Positions 17,947-26,710 of a stretch of 64,000 nucleotides of DNA are shown here, piece by piece. The notes under the pieces are model-generated. The model worked only from the letters and a program-made list of their open reading frames with translations. It was not told where the DNA came from and ran no database searches. The position numbers were made by a program, and so were the translations under genes. This DNA comes from Bradyrhizobium sp. CB1650 (GTDB taxonomy: Bacteria; Pseudomonadota; Alphaproteobacteria; Rhizobiales; Xanthobacteraceae): the NCBI RefSeq assembly GCF_029761915.1, contig NZ_CP121695.1, positions 186,001-250,000 of the forward strand. Direction: 5' to 3'. How positions within the stretch are numbered: position 1 is the first letter of the stretch; every line of letters starts with the position of its first letter.

Positions 17947-18073
17947 TTACTGCGCGTTGCATTGTGCGTTGGCGTTGGCGACCTTGCGCGAGGCGCCCTT
18001 GGCGACGTCCTTGTCCATCACGGCGCGGCAGCCGGGCGCGGTGTTAACGGGAGCTACGATGCTCCAGCAGAGC
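17947..18073 (-). pseudogene. Remnant of a second small cysteine-containing protein
   Basis: Read leftward to the TAA at 17947-17949, the frame gives APGCRAVMDKDVAKGASRK and then VANANAQCNAQ, a composition typical of a small exported protein C-terminus. The same frame upstream meets a stop (TGA) about 45 codons before the end and no ATG, GTG or TTG with a signal peptide is found, so the 5' half seems lost. The CRAVM segment is shared with the intact neighbour at 17630. Alternatively this is chance similarity. Confidence 0.35.
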
Positions 18074-18082
18074 CGTTGTCAC

Positions 18083-18098
18083 TGTGACATCGGTCACT
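18083..18098. promoter_or_regulatory. CRP-like palindrome (TGTGA-N6-TCACT)
   Basis: TGTGACATCGGTCACT matches the classical CRP/FNR-family half-site pair TGTGA-N6-TCACA at nine of ten positions. It lies 130 bp before the polysaccharide deacetylase start and overlaps a second dyad, TGTCAC-T-GTGACA (18077-18089). A matching site is at 19765. Confidence 0.45.
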
Positions 18099-18227
18099 TT
18101 GGTGCACCCGCCTGAAATTCCTCCGCAACCGCTGTCGCGTTGGTGTCACGTTAACTCTTCCTTCGCATTAATAGCTCGGCGCGGGGAAGAAACCGCTGGT
18201 TTGGTTGCGTAATTGGAAAGAGTAGCG

Positions 18228-19283
18228 ATGCGTAATGCGTTGGGCCTGATGCTGGCCAGTGTCATCGCGGCGGTCGTGATCGCCGCCGGAGGTTGGTTCT
18301 TTTATTCGTCGCGCGCCGAACCGGCCGCGCCCAAGACAATTGCCGCCCGTGCCGCCGATCCGTTGCCGGCATCGGCGAAACTGGCCGCCAAGGATGACGT
18401 GGAGGTCACCGCGGCGCTCTCCGGCAAGCCGCCAGCGCCCGCCGCGGCGCCGGTGCCCGCTCCCGTACCGGCCTTCCCGGTTCAGCAGAAATCGACCTGC
18501 ACCAATCCGAACGCGCTTGGCGTCGCCCGCGTGGTCGAGATCGACACCACCGGCGGCCCCGGCTTCGGCTTCGAGCACTTCAAGCAATTCGACTTCCTGA
18601 CCGACAAGGAGGTCGTGCTGACCTTCGACGACGGTCCCTGGCCGAACAACACCCCGGCCGTGCTGAAGGCGCTCGCCGACGAATGCACCAAGGGTCTGTT
18701 CTTCGCGGTCGGCAAGCACGCGACTTATCATCCCGAAATCCTGCGCCAGGTCCTGGCCCAGGGCCACACGGTCGGCTCGCACACCTGGTCCCACGTTAAT
18801 CTCAACAGCAAGAAAATGACGGAGCAACAGGCCAAGGACGAGGTCGAGAAAGGTTTTAGCGCGGTGAGGTTCGCGCTCGGCACCAACCCGGCGCCGTTCT
18901 TCCGCTTCCCGCAGCTTCAGCACAATCCGGCGATCGTGAGTTATTTCGGCACCCGCAACGTCGCGATGTTCTCGACCGATCTCGATTCCTTCGATTTCCG
19001 GAAAGAGAGCACGCCGGACAAGATCGTCAGCAACGTGATGACCAAGCTCGACAAGCTCGGCAAGGGCATCATCCTGATGCACGACTTCCAGAAGCACACC
19101 GCCGAAGCGCTGCCGACGCTGCTCGCGCGCCTGAAGGCCGGCGGCTACAAGGTCGTGCAGATCAAGGCCAAGACGACCTTCCAGACGCTGCCGGAATATG
19201 ACGAGGCGCTGCTCAAGGATTTGAAGGTGCCGACCTCGAGCGCGCGTCCGATCTCGAGCGTGGTGCAGACTGTCTCGCAGTAG
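18228..19283 (+). CDS. Polysaccharide deacetylase (NodB homology domain)
   Basis: Protein of 351 residues, anchored by an N-terminal helix (LGLMLASVIAAVVIAAGGWFF) followed by an Ala/Pro-rich linker. The NodB domain starts near residue 125: TFDDGPWPNN holds the catalytic Asp and metal-binding Asp, SHTWSH gives the two metal His (HxxxH), FFRFPQ the Arg motif, and ILMHDFQ the late His. All catalytic motifs are present, so removal of acetyl groups from a GlcNAc polymer such as peptidoglycan or an exopolysaccharide is likely, in the periplasm. ATG 18228 follows GGAAAGAG; a TTG upstream is less likely. Confidence 0.9.
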   Translation: MRNALGLMLASVIAAVVIAAGGWFFYSSRAEPAAPKTIAARAADPLPASAKLAAKDDVEVTAALSGKPPAPAAAPVPAPVPAFPVQQKSTCTNPNALGVARVVEIDTTGGPGFGFEHFKQFDFLTDKEVVLTFDDGPWPNNTPAVLKALADECTKGLFFAVGKHATYHPEILRQVLAQGHTVGSHTWSHVNLNSKKMTEQQAKDEVEKGFSAVRFALGTNPAPFFRFPQLQHNPAIVSYFGTRNVAMFSTDLDSFDFRKESTPDKIVSNVMTKLDKLGKGIILMHDFQKHTAEALPTLLARLKAGGYKVVQIKAKTTFQTLPEYDEALLKDLKVPTSSARPISSVVQTVSQ

Positions 19284-19312
19284 GCACCGATCAATTCGTC
19301 GCTTGAATGCGC

Positions 19313-19344
19313 ATGGCCGGGTTCATCCCGGCCATTTGCGTTTT
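19313..19344 (+). terminator. Hairpin terminator after the deacetylase gene
   Basis: ATGGCCGGG at 19313-19321 pairs perfectly with CCCGGCCAT at 19327-19335 around TTCAT, then TTGCGTTTT. It lies 30 bp after the deacetylase stop and before the end of the converging small gene; the T-run is interrupted. Confidence 0.55.
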
Positions 19345-19361
19345 GGAGGACGAACGGCCGC

Positions 19362-19709
19362 TTACCAATAGATGCCGTGGCGGTGCAGCTCGCTGATGAT
19401 ACGGCCCTCGGTCCAGCCGCGGCTGCGCTTCGGCTTGACGGCCTTCGCCGTGGTTTTCGGTGCGGGCTTGGCGGCGTCGGTGGCGGGAACGCATGTGGTT
19501 GCAGGCGCAGCCGCCGGGGCCGCAGCCTCGGGCGTGGTGGAGACGGCGGCGGGCCGATCGACGTATTTCGGGTTCTCTGCCGGCGTCGCCGCAGCGCTCG
19601 CAGTCGTGTCCGCGGTCTCGGCGGAAGCCAGCGTCAGGCCGCGCGAAGTGGCGGCCTGTGCAGAGGTCGAGGCCAGGACCATGACGGCAACCAGAATGAT
19701 CTTGCGCAT
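19362..19709 (-). CDS. Small exported Ala/Pro-rich protein, function unknown
   Basis: 115-residue protein with a Sec signal (MRKIILVAVMVLASTSAQA), a low-complexity Ala/Pro/Thr stretch in the middle (residues 35-95), and a conserved-looking basic C-terminus (KPKRSRGWTEGRIISELHRHGIYW). The C-terminal WTEGRIISELHRHGIYW-type ending recurs in many small Bradyrhizobium periplasmic proteins as I recall; no function is known. The CRP-like palindrome at 19765 is 56 bp upstream of the start. Confidence 0.7.
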   Translation of the reverse strand: MRKIILVAVMVLASTSAQAATSRGLTLASAETADTTASAAATPAENPKYVDRPAAVSTTPEAAAPAAAPATTCVPATDAAKPAPKTTAKAVKPKRSRGWTEGRIISELHRHGIYW

Positions 19710-19764
19710 GTGACGTCTCCCCTTGGTGGGATGAGGGACACTAGGAGAGACCGGCGCAAGGTTA

Positions 19765-19780
19765 TGTGACGAAAGTCACA
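19765..19780. promoter_or_regulatory. CRP-like palindrome (TGTGA-N6-TCACA, perfect)
   Basis: TGTGACGAAAGTCACA is a perfect 12-base dyad around GAAA and matches the TGTGA-N6-TCACA consensus at all ten positions. It is centred 63 bp upstream of the small exported protein start at 19709. Confidence 0.5.
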
Positions 19781-19933
19781 CCGAGACTGTGCCGTCTGCG
19801 CGGCAGCCGTATGAAGCGCGGGCGACGCCGTCGCGATCATGTCGGCAATGTGGTGAGCGGCCCGAGACATAGGTGACAGAACGTACCGGACACATGGGTT
19901 ACACTTTCCGCTTTTGTTCCGCGGGAGGTGTCG

Positions 19934-21100
19934 ATGCCGTGGAAAGCGAGTTCGGTGATGGAAGAGCGTCTGCGCTTTGTCGCTCGTCTCCTGGACGGGG
20001 AGGCGATGACGGATGTGTGCCGGGAGTTCGGTATCTCGCGCAAGACCGGCTACAAGATCTTTGACCGTTACAAGGAGCACGGGCTTGAGGCGCTGAGTGA
20101 CCGCTCCAAACGCCCGATACGCTATGTCAACCAGTTGCCGGCTCAAATCGAGACCTTGATTGTCCAGCTCAAAGCCGCGAAGCCACATTGGGGCGCGCGC
20201 AAGATCCGCGAGCTCCTGGTTCGGCGATTGGATGGCGATTTTCGGGTTCCGGCCAAGAGCACGATCCACGCGGTTCTCGATCGGCACGGTTTGGTCAAAC
20301 GCGGTTGCGGGCCGCGCCATCGTGCGCGCGGCACGCCGCTGTCACTAGGGGTGGCCCCCAATGATCTCTGGTGCGCCGACTTCAAGGGCGAGTTCAAGCT
20401 CGGCAATGGCCGCTATTGCTTTCCATTGACGGTCAGCGATCACGCCTCACGTTTCCTGCTTTTGTGCGAAGCGCTCGATTCGACCCGCGAAGACCCTGCC
20501 ATTACTGCCTTCGAGCGCCTGTTCTGCGAGCGCGGCCTGCCGCTTGCCATTCGCTCCGACAACGGCGTGCCCTTTGCCAGTCCCAATGCCCTGTTCAACC
20601 TGTCGAAGCTGTCGGTGTGGTGGCTCAGGCTCGGCATCGCCATCGAGCGCATCAAGCCGGGCCGTCCGCAGCAGAACGGCCGCCACGAGCGCATGCATCT
20701 GACCCTCAAGAAGGAGGCCACCCGGCCACCGGGCGTCAACAGCCTGCAGCAGCAGGAGCGCTTCGATGCTTTCCTCCGCGAGTTCAACACCGAACGTCCG
20801 CACGAGGCGCTCGACATGAAGTGCCCTGCCGAGCTCTACACTGCCTCAGGGCGCGCCTATGCCGGCCTGCCGGACCTGACCTATCCCTTCCATGACCGCG
20901 ATGTCGTCGTCACCGCCTGCGGCCGCCTCTGCCTGCATCGCAAGAAGATCAACATCTCCACCGTGCTGGCCGGCCAAAAGCTCGGCATCAAGGAAGTCGA
21001 CGACGGCATTTGGCTCGTCAGCTTCATGCATTACGACCTCGGATATTTCGACCTGGAGCAGAAAACCTTGCAGCCCCTCGACAACCCGTTCGGCCCGTAG
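19934..21100 (+). CDS. IS481-family transposase
   Basis: 388-residue DDE transposase. Residues 1-75 hold a helix-turn-helix (MTDVCREFGISRKTGYKI), then an integrase catalytic core with Asp149 (CADFKGEF), Asp209 (RSDNG) and Glu252 (NGRHERMH). The C-terminus has the beta-rich tail common in this family (VDDGIWLVSFMHYDLGYFDL). ATG 19934 is six bases after GGGAGG; a GTG at 19928 overlaps that site. The frame is intact with no frameshift, so the gene may still be active. Confidence 0.93.
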   Translation: MPWKASSVMEERLRFVARLLDGEAMTDVCREFGISRKTGYKIFDRYKEHGLEALSDRSKRPIRYVNQLPAQIETLIVQLKAAKPHWGARKIRELLVRRLDGDFRVPAKSTIHAVLDRHGLVKRGCGPRHRARGTPLSLGVAPNDLWCADFKGEFKLGNGRYCFPLTVSDHASRFLLLCEALDSTREDPAITAFERLFCERGLPLAIRSDNGVPFASPNALFNLSKLSVWWLRLGIAIERIKPGRPQQNGRHERMHLTLKKEATRPPGVNSLQQQERFDAFLREFNTERPHEALDMKCPAELYTASGRAYAGLPDLTYPFHDRDVVVTACGRLCLHRKKINISTVLAGQKLGIKEVDDGIWLVSFMHYDLGYFDLEQKTLQPLDNPFGP

Positions 21101-21418
21101 CCCGTCACCCATGTCTCAGCTACGACCTCGGCGCTCTGACCAAGATGCGCTTTGTCTCATTCTTGGCATGATAGTCCGTTGCTTGGCCGCGCTGAGCGGT
21201 CAACCCCCGAAGCCCGTACGGGGCGCGCCTTTGGCGCGCGGGGTTGACGGCAACAGCGCGTGCCGAGCAATAATGGCCGTGCCATGAATGCGTGACGCCG
21301 CAACGCTCCGCACCCCCGGATGCGTTCCGCGCCAGTTCAAACGACCACTGGAGTAATTGACCTTGCAACCCCTCGACAACCCGAACGGCACGTGGTTGTC
21401 ACCCATGTCTTAGGTACG
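21066..21418. repeat. Two copies of the IS right-end segment with 236 bp between
   Basis: Copy A (21066-21124) overlaps the end of the transposase gene and its stop; copy B (21361-21418) leads into the terminal repeat. They share CCTTGCA-CCCCTCGACAACCCG, TCACCCATGTCT and TACG. The DNA between has no gene; it holds a palindrome GTCAACCCC...GGGGTTGAC (21199-21248). Confidence 0.75.
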
Positions 21419-21457
21419 CTCTGTTACCCATGTCTCCGGGCTGGACATTGGGAGCGC

Positions 21458-21533
21458 TGGTGCCGCAAGAGGGACTCGAACCCCCGACCCCGTCATTACG
21501 AATGACGTGCTCTACCAACTGAGCTATTGCGGC
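21458..21533 (-). tRNA. tRNA-Thr (anticodon CGT)
   Basis: Reverse strand gives GCCGCAATAGCTCAGTTGG at the 5' side, anticodon stem CGTCA/TGACG with loop TTCGTAA (anticodon CGT), T arm GGTTCGAGTCC, and acceptor end TTGCGGC-A-CCA with CCA encoded. Reads ACG threonine codons. The IS481 element ends 22 bp beyond its 3' end. Confidence 0.95.
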
Positions 21534-21633
21534 GGACCCTGACGAGGTCGAAGCGATGCCAACCCCGATACGCGCGCTCCTGATATCGGGCATGGCCCGA
21601 ATTGGCAAGGACAAGCCGGGACCGAAATGCAGC

Positions 21634-23400
21634 TCACCCGCCCCAGCGGGACCAGAATCCGCGCCAGCCGCCAGCCTGGGCCTTCGGCGTGCCGATTTGT
21701 TCCGTAAATTCGTCGCTGGGCCCCTCGTCATCGATCCCGGGATCATCGGGGGCGCGGACGATCGGGATGACGGTCGGAATCGGCGCCGGGGCGGGCTTGC
21801 CGAGATCGGCCCGGGCGCGGAACACCGGCGTCTCCGCTGACGGTGATGATTCGGCGGGTTCGGGCGCCGGTTTGACCGGCTCGGCGGGCGCTGGCTCAGA
21901 CGCCTTGACCTCCGGCGTCATCTCAGGAGCTTTGGCCTCTGGCGGTGAATTGTCCTGAGCGGCGGCCGGTACCACAGCCGCAGGAGCCGGTTCCACCGCA
22001 CTTTCGCTCGGGGTGGTCACCCGCTTCGGCGGCGGGGCCGCCAGCATGGCTTCCTCAAAGGCTGAGGACTCGATCGTGGAGCCCTTGTCGGAGGGCAGGC
22101 TAGCGACCGGCGTCTGCCACTGGAAGGCGTCGAGCCGCCCGGTGACCGGCGAGACCGGTCGCCAGCGGTCGCTGACATAGCCGTCGGCGGTCCAGGCCGG
22201 ATCGTGGCGGGCGCGCACCGCGCGCAACGTCCAGGCGCGGGCCCGGCCGCCGTCGCCATGCTCGGTGCGCTCGATCTCGGCCATCAGCAGCGCGACCCGC
22301 TGGGTCGGATCGTTGACGTAAGGTTTGAGGGCTTCGCGAGCGCGGGCGAATTCCGCCGCATCGATCGCGGCACGCGCGATCGCGAGCTGGCCCTCGACAT
22401 GTCCGGGCGCACTTGCAGGTGTGTTGACGGACGTTTTGGCTGCGAGCGTCTCGACCCGCTGCAAGCGCTGCCGCGCGGAATCGCCAAGCTTCACATGCGC
22501 ATAGGCGTCGGCGAGATCGGGATGCGGATTGGCGAGCCAGGCCGCCTCCACCAGCTTCATGGCGCGCCGCACCTGATGCGCCTCGCTCTCGAACCTGGCG
22601 GCGAGCACCGCGGCCGGCACCAGCGTCGGCGCGAGCTTGACCGCCTCCATGACGCTCTCGCGCGCGACGTCACGGTCCATGGTCTCCAGCTCCAGCGCGC
22701 GCGCCGTCAGCAGCACGCCGCGCTGCCGGCGATACGCCGTCTTGTCGATCAGGCCGGCCGACAGATTCGAATCGAGGATCGCGAGCGCGCCGCTCCAGTC
22801 GCCGCGCGCGCAGCGGAAGCCGAGCACCGCATGCGAGGCCCAGGTCGAGGACGGCGACAGCTTGATCGCCTCCTCCGCAATCATCACGGCAGCAACGGCA
22901 TCGTCGGCGCGCTGCGCTTCGATGAAGAGGCCGCGCAGGCCAAGCAGCCTCGTATCGTCGCGCTCGGCCATGGCGCGGAAGACGCGCTGCGCCTCGTCGG
23001 GATTGCCCTCGAGCTGGGCCGACTGTGCGTGCAACAGCAGCGCAAGCGGATCGTTCGGGGCAAGCCGACGTGCTGCCTCCGCGTGACGGCGGGCGAGCGC
23101 GGTGTCGCCGTGGCCGACTGCGAGCAGGCCATGGGTGATGGCGTGGCGGCCACGCGCATGGCGCTTTTCGTGGCGGCGCCGGCGCAGACGTCCCGGCGTG
23201 CGCCAGATCGTCGTCAGGATGCTCCAGACGAGCACGACTGCCGCGGCAAAGACGCCGAGCAAAAACACGAACCTGGGAAAGGTCGTTGAGACGCGGAAAC
23301 CGCCCCAGGTCAGGACGAAATCGCCGGGCTGGTCGGCAACCCAGGCCGCACCGGCGCCGGCGAGCGCAATCAGGACAAAGAAAAGGACGATGCGGAGCAT
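21634..23400 (-). CDS. hemY: HemY-type membrane protein with TPR repeats
   Basis: 588-residue protein of the proteobacterial HemY family (not the Gram-positive protoporphyrinogen oxidase of the same name). Two N-terminal membrane helices (residues 3-22 and 43-63, with the conserved WGGFRVSTTFPRFVF between them) are followed by TPR-like helices to about residue 420, then a Pro/Ala/Glu-rich low-complexity tail and a short basic end (RGFWSRWGG). HemY proteins are associated with haem synthesis by gene position; their molecular role is unsettled. Third gene of the hemD-mitofilin-hemY operon, 36 bp after the mitofilin stop. Confidence 0.9.
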   Translation of the reverse strand: MLRIVLFFVLIALAGAGAAWVADQPGDFVLTWGGFRVSTTFPRFVFLLGVFAAAVVLVWSILTTIWRTPGRLRRRRHEKRHARGRHAITHGLLAVGHGDTALARRHAEAARRLAPNDPLALLLHAQSAQLEGNPDEAQRVFRAMAERDDTRLLGLRGLFIEAQRADDAVAAVMIAEEAIKLSPSSTWASHAVLGFRCARGDWSGALAILDSNLSAGLIDKTAYRRQRGVLLTARALELETMDRDVARESVMEAVKLAPTLVPAAVLAARFESEAHQVRRAMKLVEAAWLANPHPDLADAYAHVKLGDSARQRLQRVETLAAKTSVNTPASAPGHVEGQLAIARAAIDAAEFARAREALKPYVNDPTQRVALLMAEIERTEHGDGGRARAWTLRAVRARHDPAWTADGYVSDRWRPVSPVTGRLDAFQWQTPVASLPSDKGSTIESSAFEEAMLAAPPPKRVTTPSESAVEPAPAAVVPAAAQDNSPPEAKAPEMTPEVKASEPAPAEPVKPAPEPAESSPSAETPVFRARADLGKPAPAPIPTVIPIVRAPDDPGIDDEGPSDEFTEQIGTPKAQAGGWRGFWSRWGG

Positions 23401-23436
23401 GGCGATCCCTATTACGCGCGGGTTATTGCGCGAACC

Positions 23437-24651
23437 TTATTGAGCAGGCTTGGCGAGATCCGCCATGGCATCGTCGGCGAATTTTCGGGACGCAGCGAGC
23501 GCGGCATCGCGGGCATCGGCCTTGGCGAGCCAGGCTTGCGCCGGGGCACGATCGGCCTCGGCCAGCGTCTTCAGCTCGCGCCGCGCCTCCACGAAATCAT
23601 TGCGCAGGGCCGCGGCCGTGACCCGCGCGACAATCGCGCCGCGGTCGTTGCCGACCCCGTCGGTGCGCTCGATGCGGACGAGTTTCGACGCACCCGCCTG
23701 GAGCCGTTCGACGATGCCGGTGCCGCCGGCCTGCGCCTCCGCCGGCGGCGACAGCTTTGGCACGATATTCAGGAGCTCACGGCTCAGTGCGATCGGCGCC
23801 GGAATGCCTGACGCTGCGAACACATCGAGCGGCTTCAGCACGTCGGGATTGGCCGCGAGCGACCGCGCCGTGGCAAGCTGAGCCTCGTAGGGATCGCCGT
23901 GGCGCACGGCGACATCGAGCAGTGCGGCCGCCACGACATGGCGCAGCGGCCTGTCATCGGCCGGCTTCGCGTCGGCGATCTTCTCGCCCTGCTGCGCAAG
24001 CTCGGCGCGCTCGGTCTTGATGCCGCGCTCGAGCTGGGCGATGCGCTCGTTGATGGCGCCGAGATCGCCAGACGCGGCCGCATCGCGCGGCGCGGACTTC
24101 ACATCGTTCACCGCGCTCGCGATCTTGTCGGATTGCGCGCGCAGATTGGCAACGTCGCTGCGCAAGGCGCCCGCGGATTTTTCCAGCGCGTCGATCCGCG
24201 CCGTCGTTGCGGCGTCGGCGGTGGGCTTGCCGATCCTGGTCTCGACCGCTGCGACGCGCCCGCTCAGCGCATCGACCGTCGCGCTGGTGACTTGAGGAGC
24301 GGCCGGCGGCGCCTGCACGGCGGGCCAGCCCAGCATCCAGCCGACCGCGATCACGATCGCGGCCGCCACTGCGCCGGAGAAGGGCGCGATCACCCAGGGC
24401 GATATCGACGGCGAACCCGGCGGGGCGGCGGCAGCAGCCTGCGCCTCGGCGTGCTCGGGCTCCGACCTGGTCTCCTCGGACCTCGCTTCTTCCGCCTGCG
24501 CCTGCTCGGGCGTCGGCTGAGCCTCGGGCTCGCCCGCCTGTTGCGGCTGGGTGGAGACTTCGGTCGCCTCGAGGTCGATGGTGGGCGGGGTGCGCTTGGC
24601 TCGGCCGGATTCAGGGGCCAATCCTGCGTCTTCAGCCTTGTCGTCGGCCAT
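23437..24651 (-). CDS. Mitofilin / Mic60-like inner membrane protein
   Basis: 404-residue protein: an acidic Glu/Gln/Ala-rich N-terminal 80 residues, one membrane helix (residues 87-109, WVIAPFSGAVAAAIVIAVGW), a coiled-coil region (about 125-225, many heptad Leu/Ala, with NERIAQLERGI), and a C-terminal helical mitofilin signature region (RHVVAAALLDVAVRHGDPYEAQL...). Alphaproteobacterial Mic60, a contact-site and membrane-shaping protein, is known to be encoded in this position between hemD and hemY. Often annotated only as COG4223. The order here supports the assignment. Confidence 0.82.
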   Translation of the reverse strand: MADDKAEDAGLAPESGRAKRTPPTIDLEATEVSTQPQQAGEPEAQPTPEQAQAEEARSEETRSEPEHAEAQAAAAAPPGSPSISPWVIAPFSGAVAAAIVIAVGWMLGWPAVQAPPAAPQVTSATVDALSGRVAAVETRIGKPTADAATTARIDALEKSAGALRSDVANLRAQSDKIASAVNDVKSAPRDAAASGDLGAINERIAQLERGIKTERAELAQQGEKIADAKPADDRPLRHVVAAALLDVAVRHGDPYEAQLATARSLAANPDVLKPLDVFAASGIPAPIALSRELLNIVPKLSPPAEAQAGGTGIVERLQAGASKLVRIERTDGVGNDRGAIVARVTAAALRNDFVEARRELKTLAEADRAPAQAWLAKADARDAALAASRKFADDAMADLAKPAQ

Positions 24652-24712
24652 CGTGACGGTTCCTCAAACTTGCATGCCTTGGGACCGATTTCGTCGGATT
24701 CGGCCCGTCCTC

Positions 24713-25459
24713 TTACGCCAAACGGGTGCGCAAAGCACGCTCCAAGGTCTCAAATAAGGCATTTTCGTCCGGCCTGGCGGCCACCAGGACCTGCGACGCG
24801 CCGGCCTCGCGCAGCACGAACGCGACCGTCTCGGACAGGCAGCATTGCGGAATGGAAAGCGCCGAGATTTCGACGCCTTCGTCGCGCGCCGCCTCCAGGA
24901 AGGCACGGGCGCTGCGCCGGGAGTAGTGCAGCACCGCTCCAATGCCGTGGGCGGCAAAGCCCTCGCACACCTCACGCGGCAGATGCTTGACCGGGACCAT
25001 GCGATAGGTTGTCTGCGTGACCACGTTGAACCCCTCCGCACCGAGCTCGCCGCCGAGATCGCGCGACAGGTCCGCGCCGGCCAGATAGAGCAGGGTGCCT
25101 TTCTTCTTCAGCACCTTGTCGCGTGCGCCCTGCATCACTCTGTCACGCAAGGCCGCGGCATCGCCGCCGGCGACGATCACTTCGGTGAAGCCGGCGTCGC
25201 GCGCCGCGGCGGCGGTGTGCTCGCCGACCGCAAACAATGGCAGCTTCAACAGATCGAGGTTGTGCAATAGCGGTGCAACGGCGCGGATCGCATTGGCCGA
25301 CGTGACCATGATGGCGTTGTAGCCGGCCTGGCTTTCGTCATGGAACGGGACGGGCTCGAACTTGAGCACCGGTGCAAGCAGCACCACATGCCCCCGCGCG
25401 CGCAGACTCTCCGCAGTCGCCTCATTGTCAGGATGCGGCCGTGTGACAAGAATGGACAT
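24713..25459 (-). CDS. hemD: Uroporphyrinogen-III synthase
   Basis: HemD closes hydroxymethylbilane to uroporphyrinogen III, with inversion of ring D, for haem, sirohaem and cobalamin. The 248-residue protein has the two-lobed HemD pattern: ILVTRPHPDNEATAESL at the start, MVTSANAIRAVAP, FAVGEHTAAAARDAGF, and VLHYSRRSARAFLEAA in the second lobe. The ATG at 25459 begins right at the first strand; the open frame further upstream is unsupported. First gene of hemD-mitofilin-hemY; faces tsaD across 126 bp. Confidence 0.92.
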   Translation of the reverse strand: MSILVTRPHPDNEATAESLRARGHVVLLAPVLKFEPVPFHDESQAGYNAIMVTSANAIRAVAPLLHNLDLLKLPLFAVGEHTAAAARDAGFTEVIVAGGDAAALRDRVMQGARDKVLKKKGTLLYLAGADLSRDLGGELGAEGFNVVTQTTYRMVPVKHLPREVCEGFAAHGIGAVLHYSRRSARAFLEAARDEGVEISALSIPQCCLSETVAFVLREAGASQVLVAARPDENALFETLERALRTRLA

Positions 25460-25585
25460 GGCTCGTGTTCCCCGGCGGCTCAAGCTTTCAAGAGGATGGC
25501 TGCGCACGGCAATTGCGCTGGGCGACCCCGGAATGCTACCGGACGTACCAGAACTCTGCTTTGCGGATGAGCGCAAGGGCGCAAA

Positions 25586-26677
25586 TTGGATAACAACTCG
25601 CCAATGCTGGTACTGGGCATCGAAACCACCTGCGACGAGACTGCCGCGGCGGTGATCGAGCGCGCGCCTGACGGCGGCGGCAAGATCCTGTCCAACATCG
25701 TGCGGTCACAGGTCGAGGAGCATGCCCGGTTCGGCGGTGTGGTGCCGGAGATCGCTGCGCGCGCCCATGTCGATCTGCTCGACGGGATCATCGACCACGC
25801 CATGCGCGAGGCCGGCATTGGTTTCGCGCAGCTCAACGGTGTTGCGGCGGCGGCGGGCCCGGGGCTGATTGGCGGCGTCATCGTCGGCCTTACCACCGCG
25901 AAGGCGATTGCGATGGTGCACGACACGCCGCTGGTCGCGGTCAACCATCTCGAAGCGCATGCGCTGACGCCGCGCCTGACCGACGGAATCGAATTTCCTT
26001 ACTGCCTGTTTCTCGCCTCCGGTGGCCACACCCAGATCGTCGCGGTGATCGGCGTCGGCCAATATGTGCGGCTCGGCACGACCGTCGACGACGCGATCGG
26101 CGAGGCCTTCGACAAGGTCGCGAAGATGTTGGGCCTGCCCTATCCGGGCGGGCCGCAAGTCGAACGCGCGGCGACAAACGGCGATGCGGTGCGCTTCGCT
26201 TTTCCGCGGCCGATGCAGGGCCGCGCGGACGCGAATTTCTCGCTGTCGGGATTGAAAACGGCCGTGCGCAACGAGGCAAGCCGGATCACGCCGCTCACGG
26301 TGCAGGACATCAACGATCTCTGCGCGAGCTTCCAGGCTGCCGTACTGGAATCGACGGCCGACCGGTTGAGCGTGGGCCTCAAGCTCTTCCGCGAGCAGTT
26401 CGGCGCGCCGCGTGCGCTCGTGGCCGCCGGCGGCGTCGCCGCCAATCAGGCGATCCGCGGCGCTCTGCACCAGGTTGCCAGGCAAGCGCAGACGCGGCTG
26501 ATCATGCCGCCGCCCGCGCTCTGCACCGACAACGGCGCGATGATCGCCTGGGCCGGCGCCGAACGCCTCGCGCTCGGCATGACCGACACGATGGAAGCAC
26601 AGCCCCGCGCGCGCTGGCTGCTCGACGCCAACGCCACGGCACCGGCCGGCTTCACCAACACCCGCGCGGGATTTTGA
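25586..26677 (+). CDS. tsaD: tRNA N6-adenosine threonylcarbamoyltransferase
   Basis: TsaD transfers threonylcarbamoyl to A37 of ANN-reading tRNAs. The 363-residue protein has [14 protein letters not shown], the metal-binding H-x-x-x-H in [17 protein letters not shown], and [12 protein letters not shown] near the C-terminus. TTG 25586 is preferred as the start because AAGGG lies six bases upstream; the ATG at 25604 lacks a ribosome site. Divergent from hemD; gpsA follows after a nested palindrome. Confidence 0.96.
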   Translation: MDNNSPMLVLGIETTCDETAAAVIERAPDGGGKILSNIVRSQVEEHARFGGVVPEIAARAHVDLLDGIIDHAMREAGIGFAQLNGVAAAAGPGLIGGVIVGLTTAKAIAMVHDTPLVAVNHLEAHALTPRLTDGIEFPYCLFLASGGHTQIVAVIGVGQYVRLGTTVDDAIGEAFDKVAKMLGLPYPGGPQVERAATNGDAVRFAFPRPMQGRADANFSLSGLKTAVRNEASRITPLTVQDINDLCASFQAAVLESTADRLSVGLKLFREQFGAPRALVAAGGVAANQAIRGALHQVARQAQTRLIMPPPALCTDNGAMIAWAGAERLALGMTDTMEAQPRARWLLDANATAPAGFTNTRAGF

Positions 26678-26710
26678 ATGCAGCGGCGTCGCGACAATCT
26701 CAACTTCACC

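Larger units (their letters stand above)
19864..21436 (+). mobile_element. IS481-type insertion sequence with duplicated right end
   Basis: Bounded by imperfect terminal inverted repeats: left GAGACATAGGTGACAGAACG (19864 on) and, reversed from 21436, GAGACATGGGTAACAGAGCG, 3 mismatches in 20. One transposase gene fills most of it. The right part is odd: a 58-base segment beginning CCTTGCAACCCCTCGACAAC occurs twice (21066-21124 and 21361-21418), and only the second copy is followed by the terminal repeat. No clear target-site duplication is seen. It sits about 22 bp from a tRNA-Thr gene. Confidence 0.8.

Noticed and set aside
19860..21540. An integrative element inserted at tRNA-Thr
   Set aside because: The IS481-type terminal repeats end 22 bp short of the tRNA, there is no integrase of the tyrosine type and no repeated tRNA end, so this is a plain IS near a tRNA.
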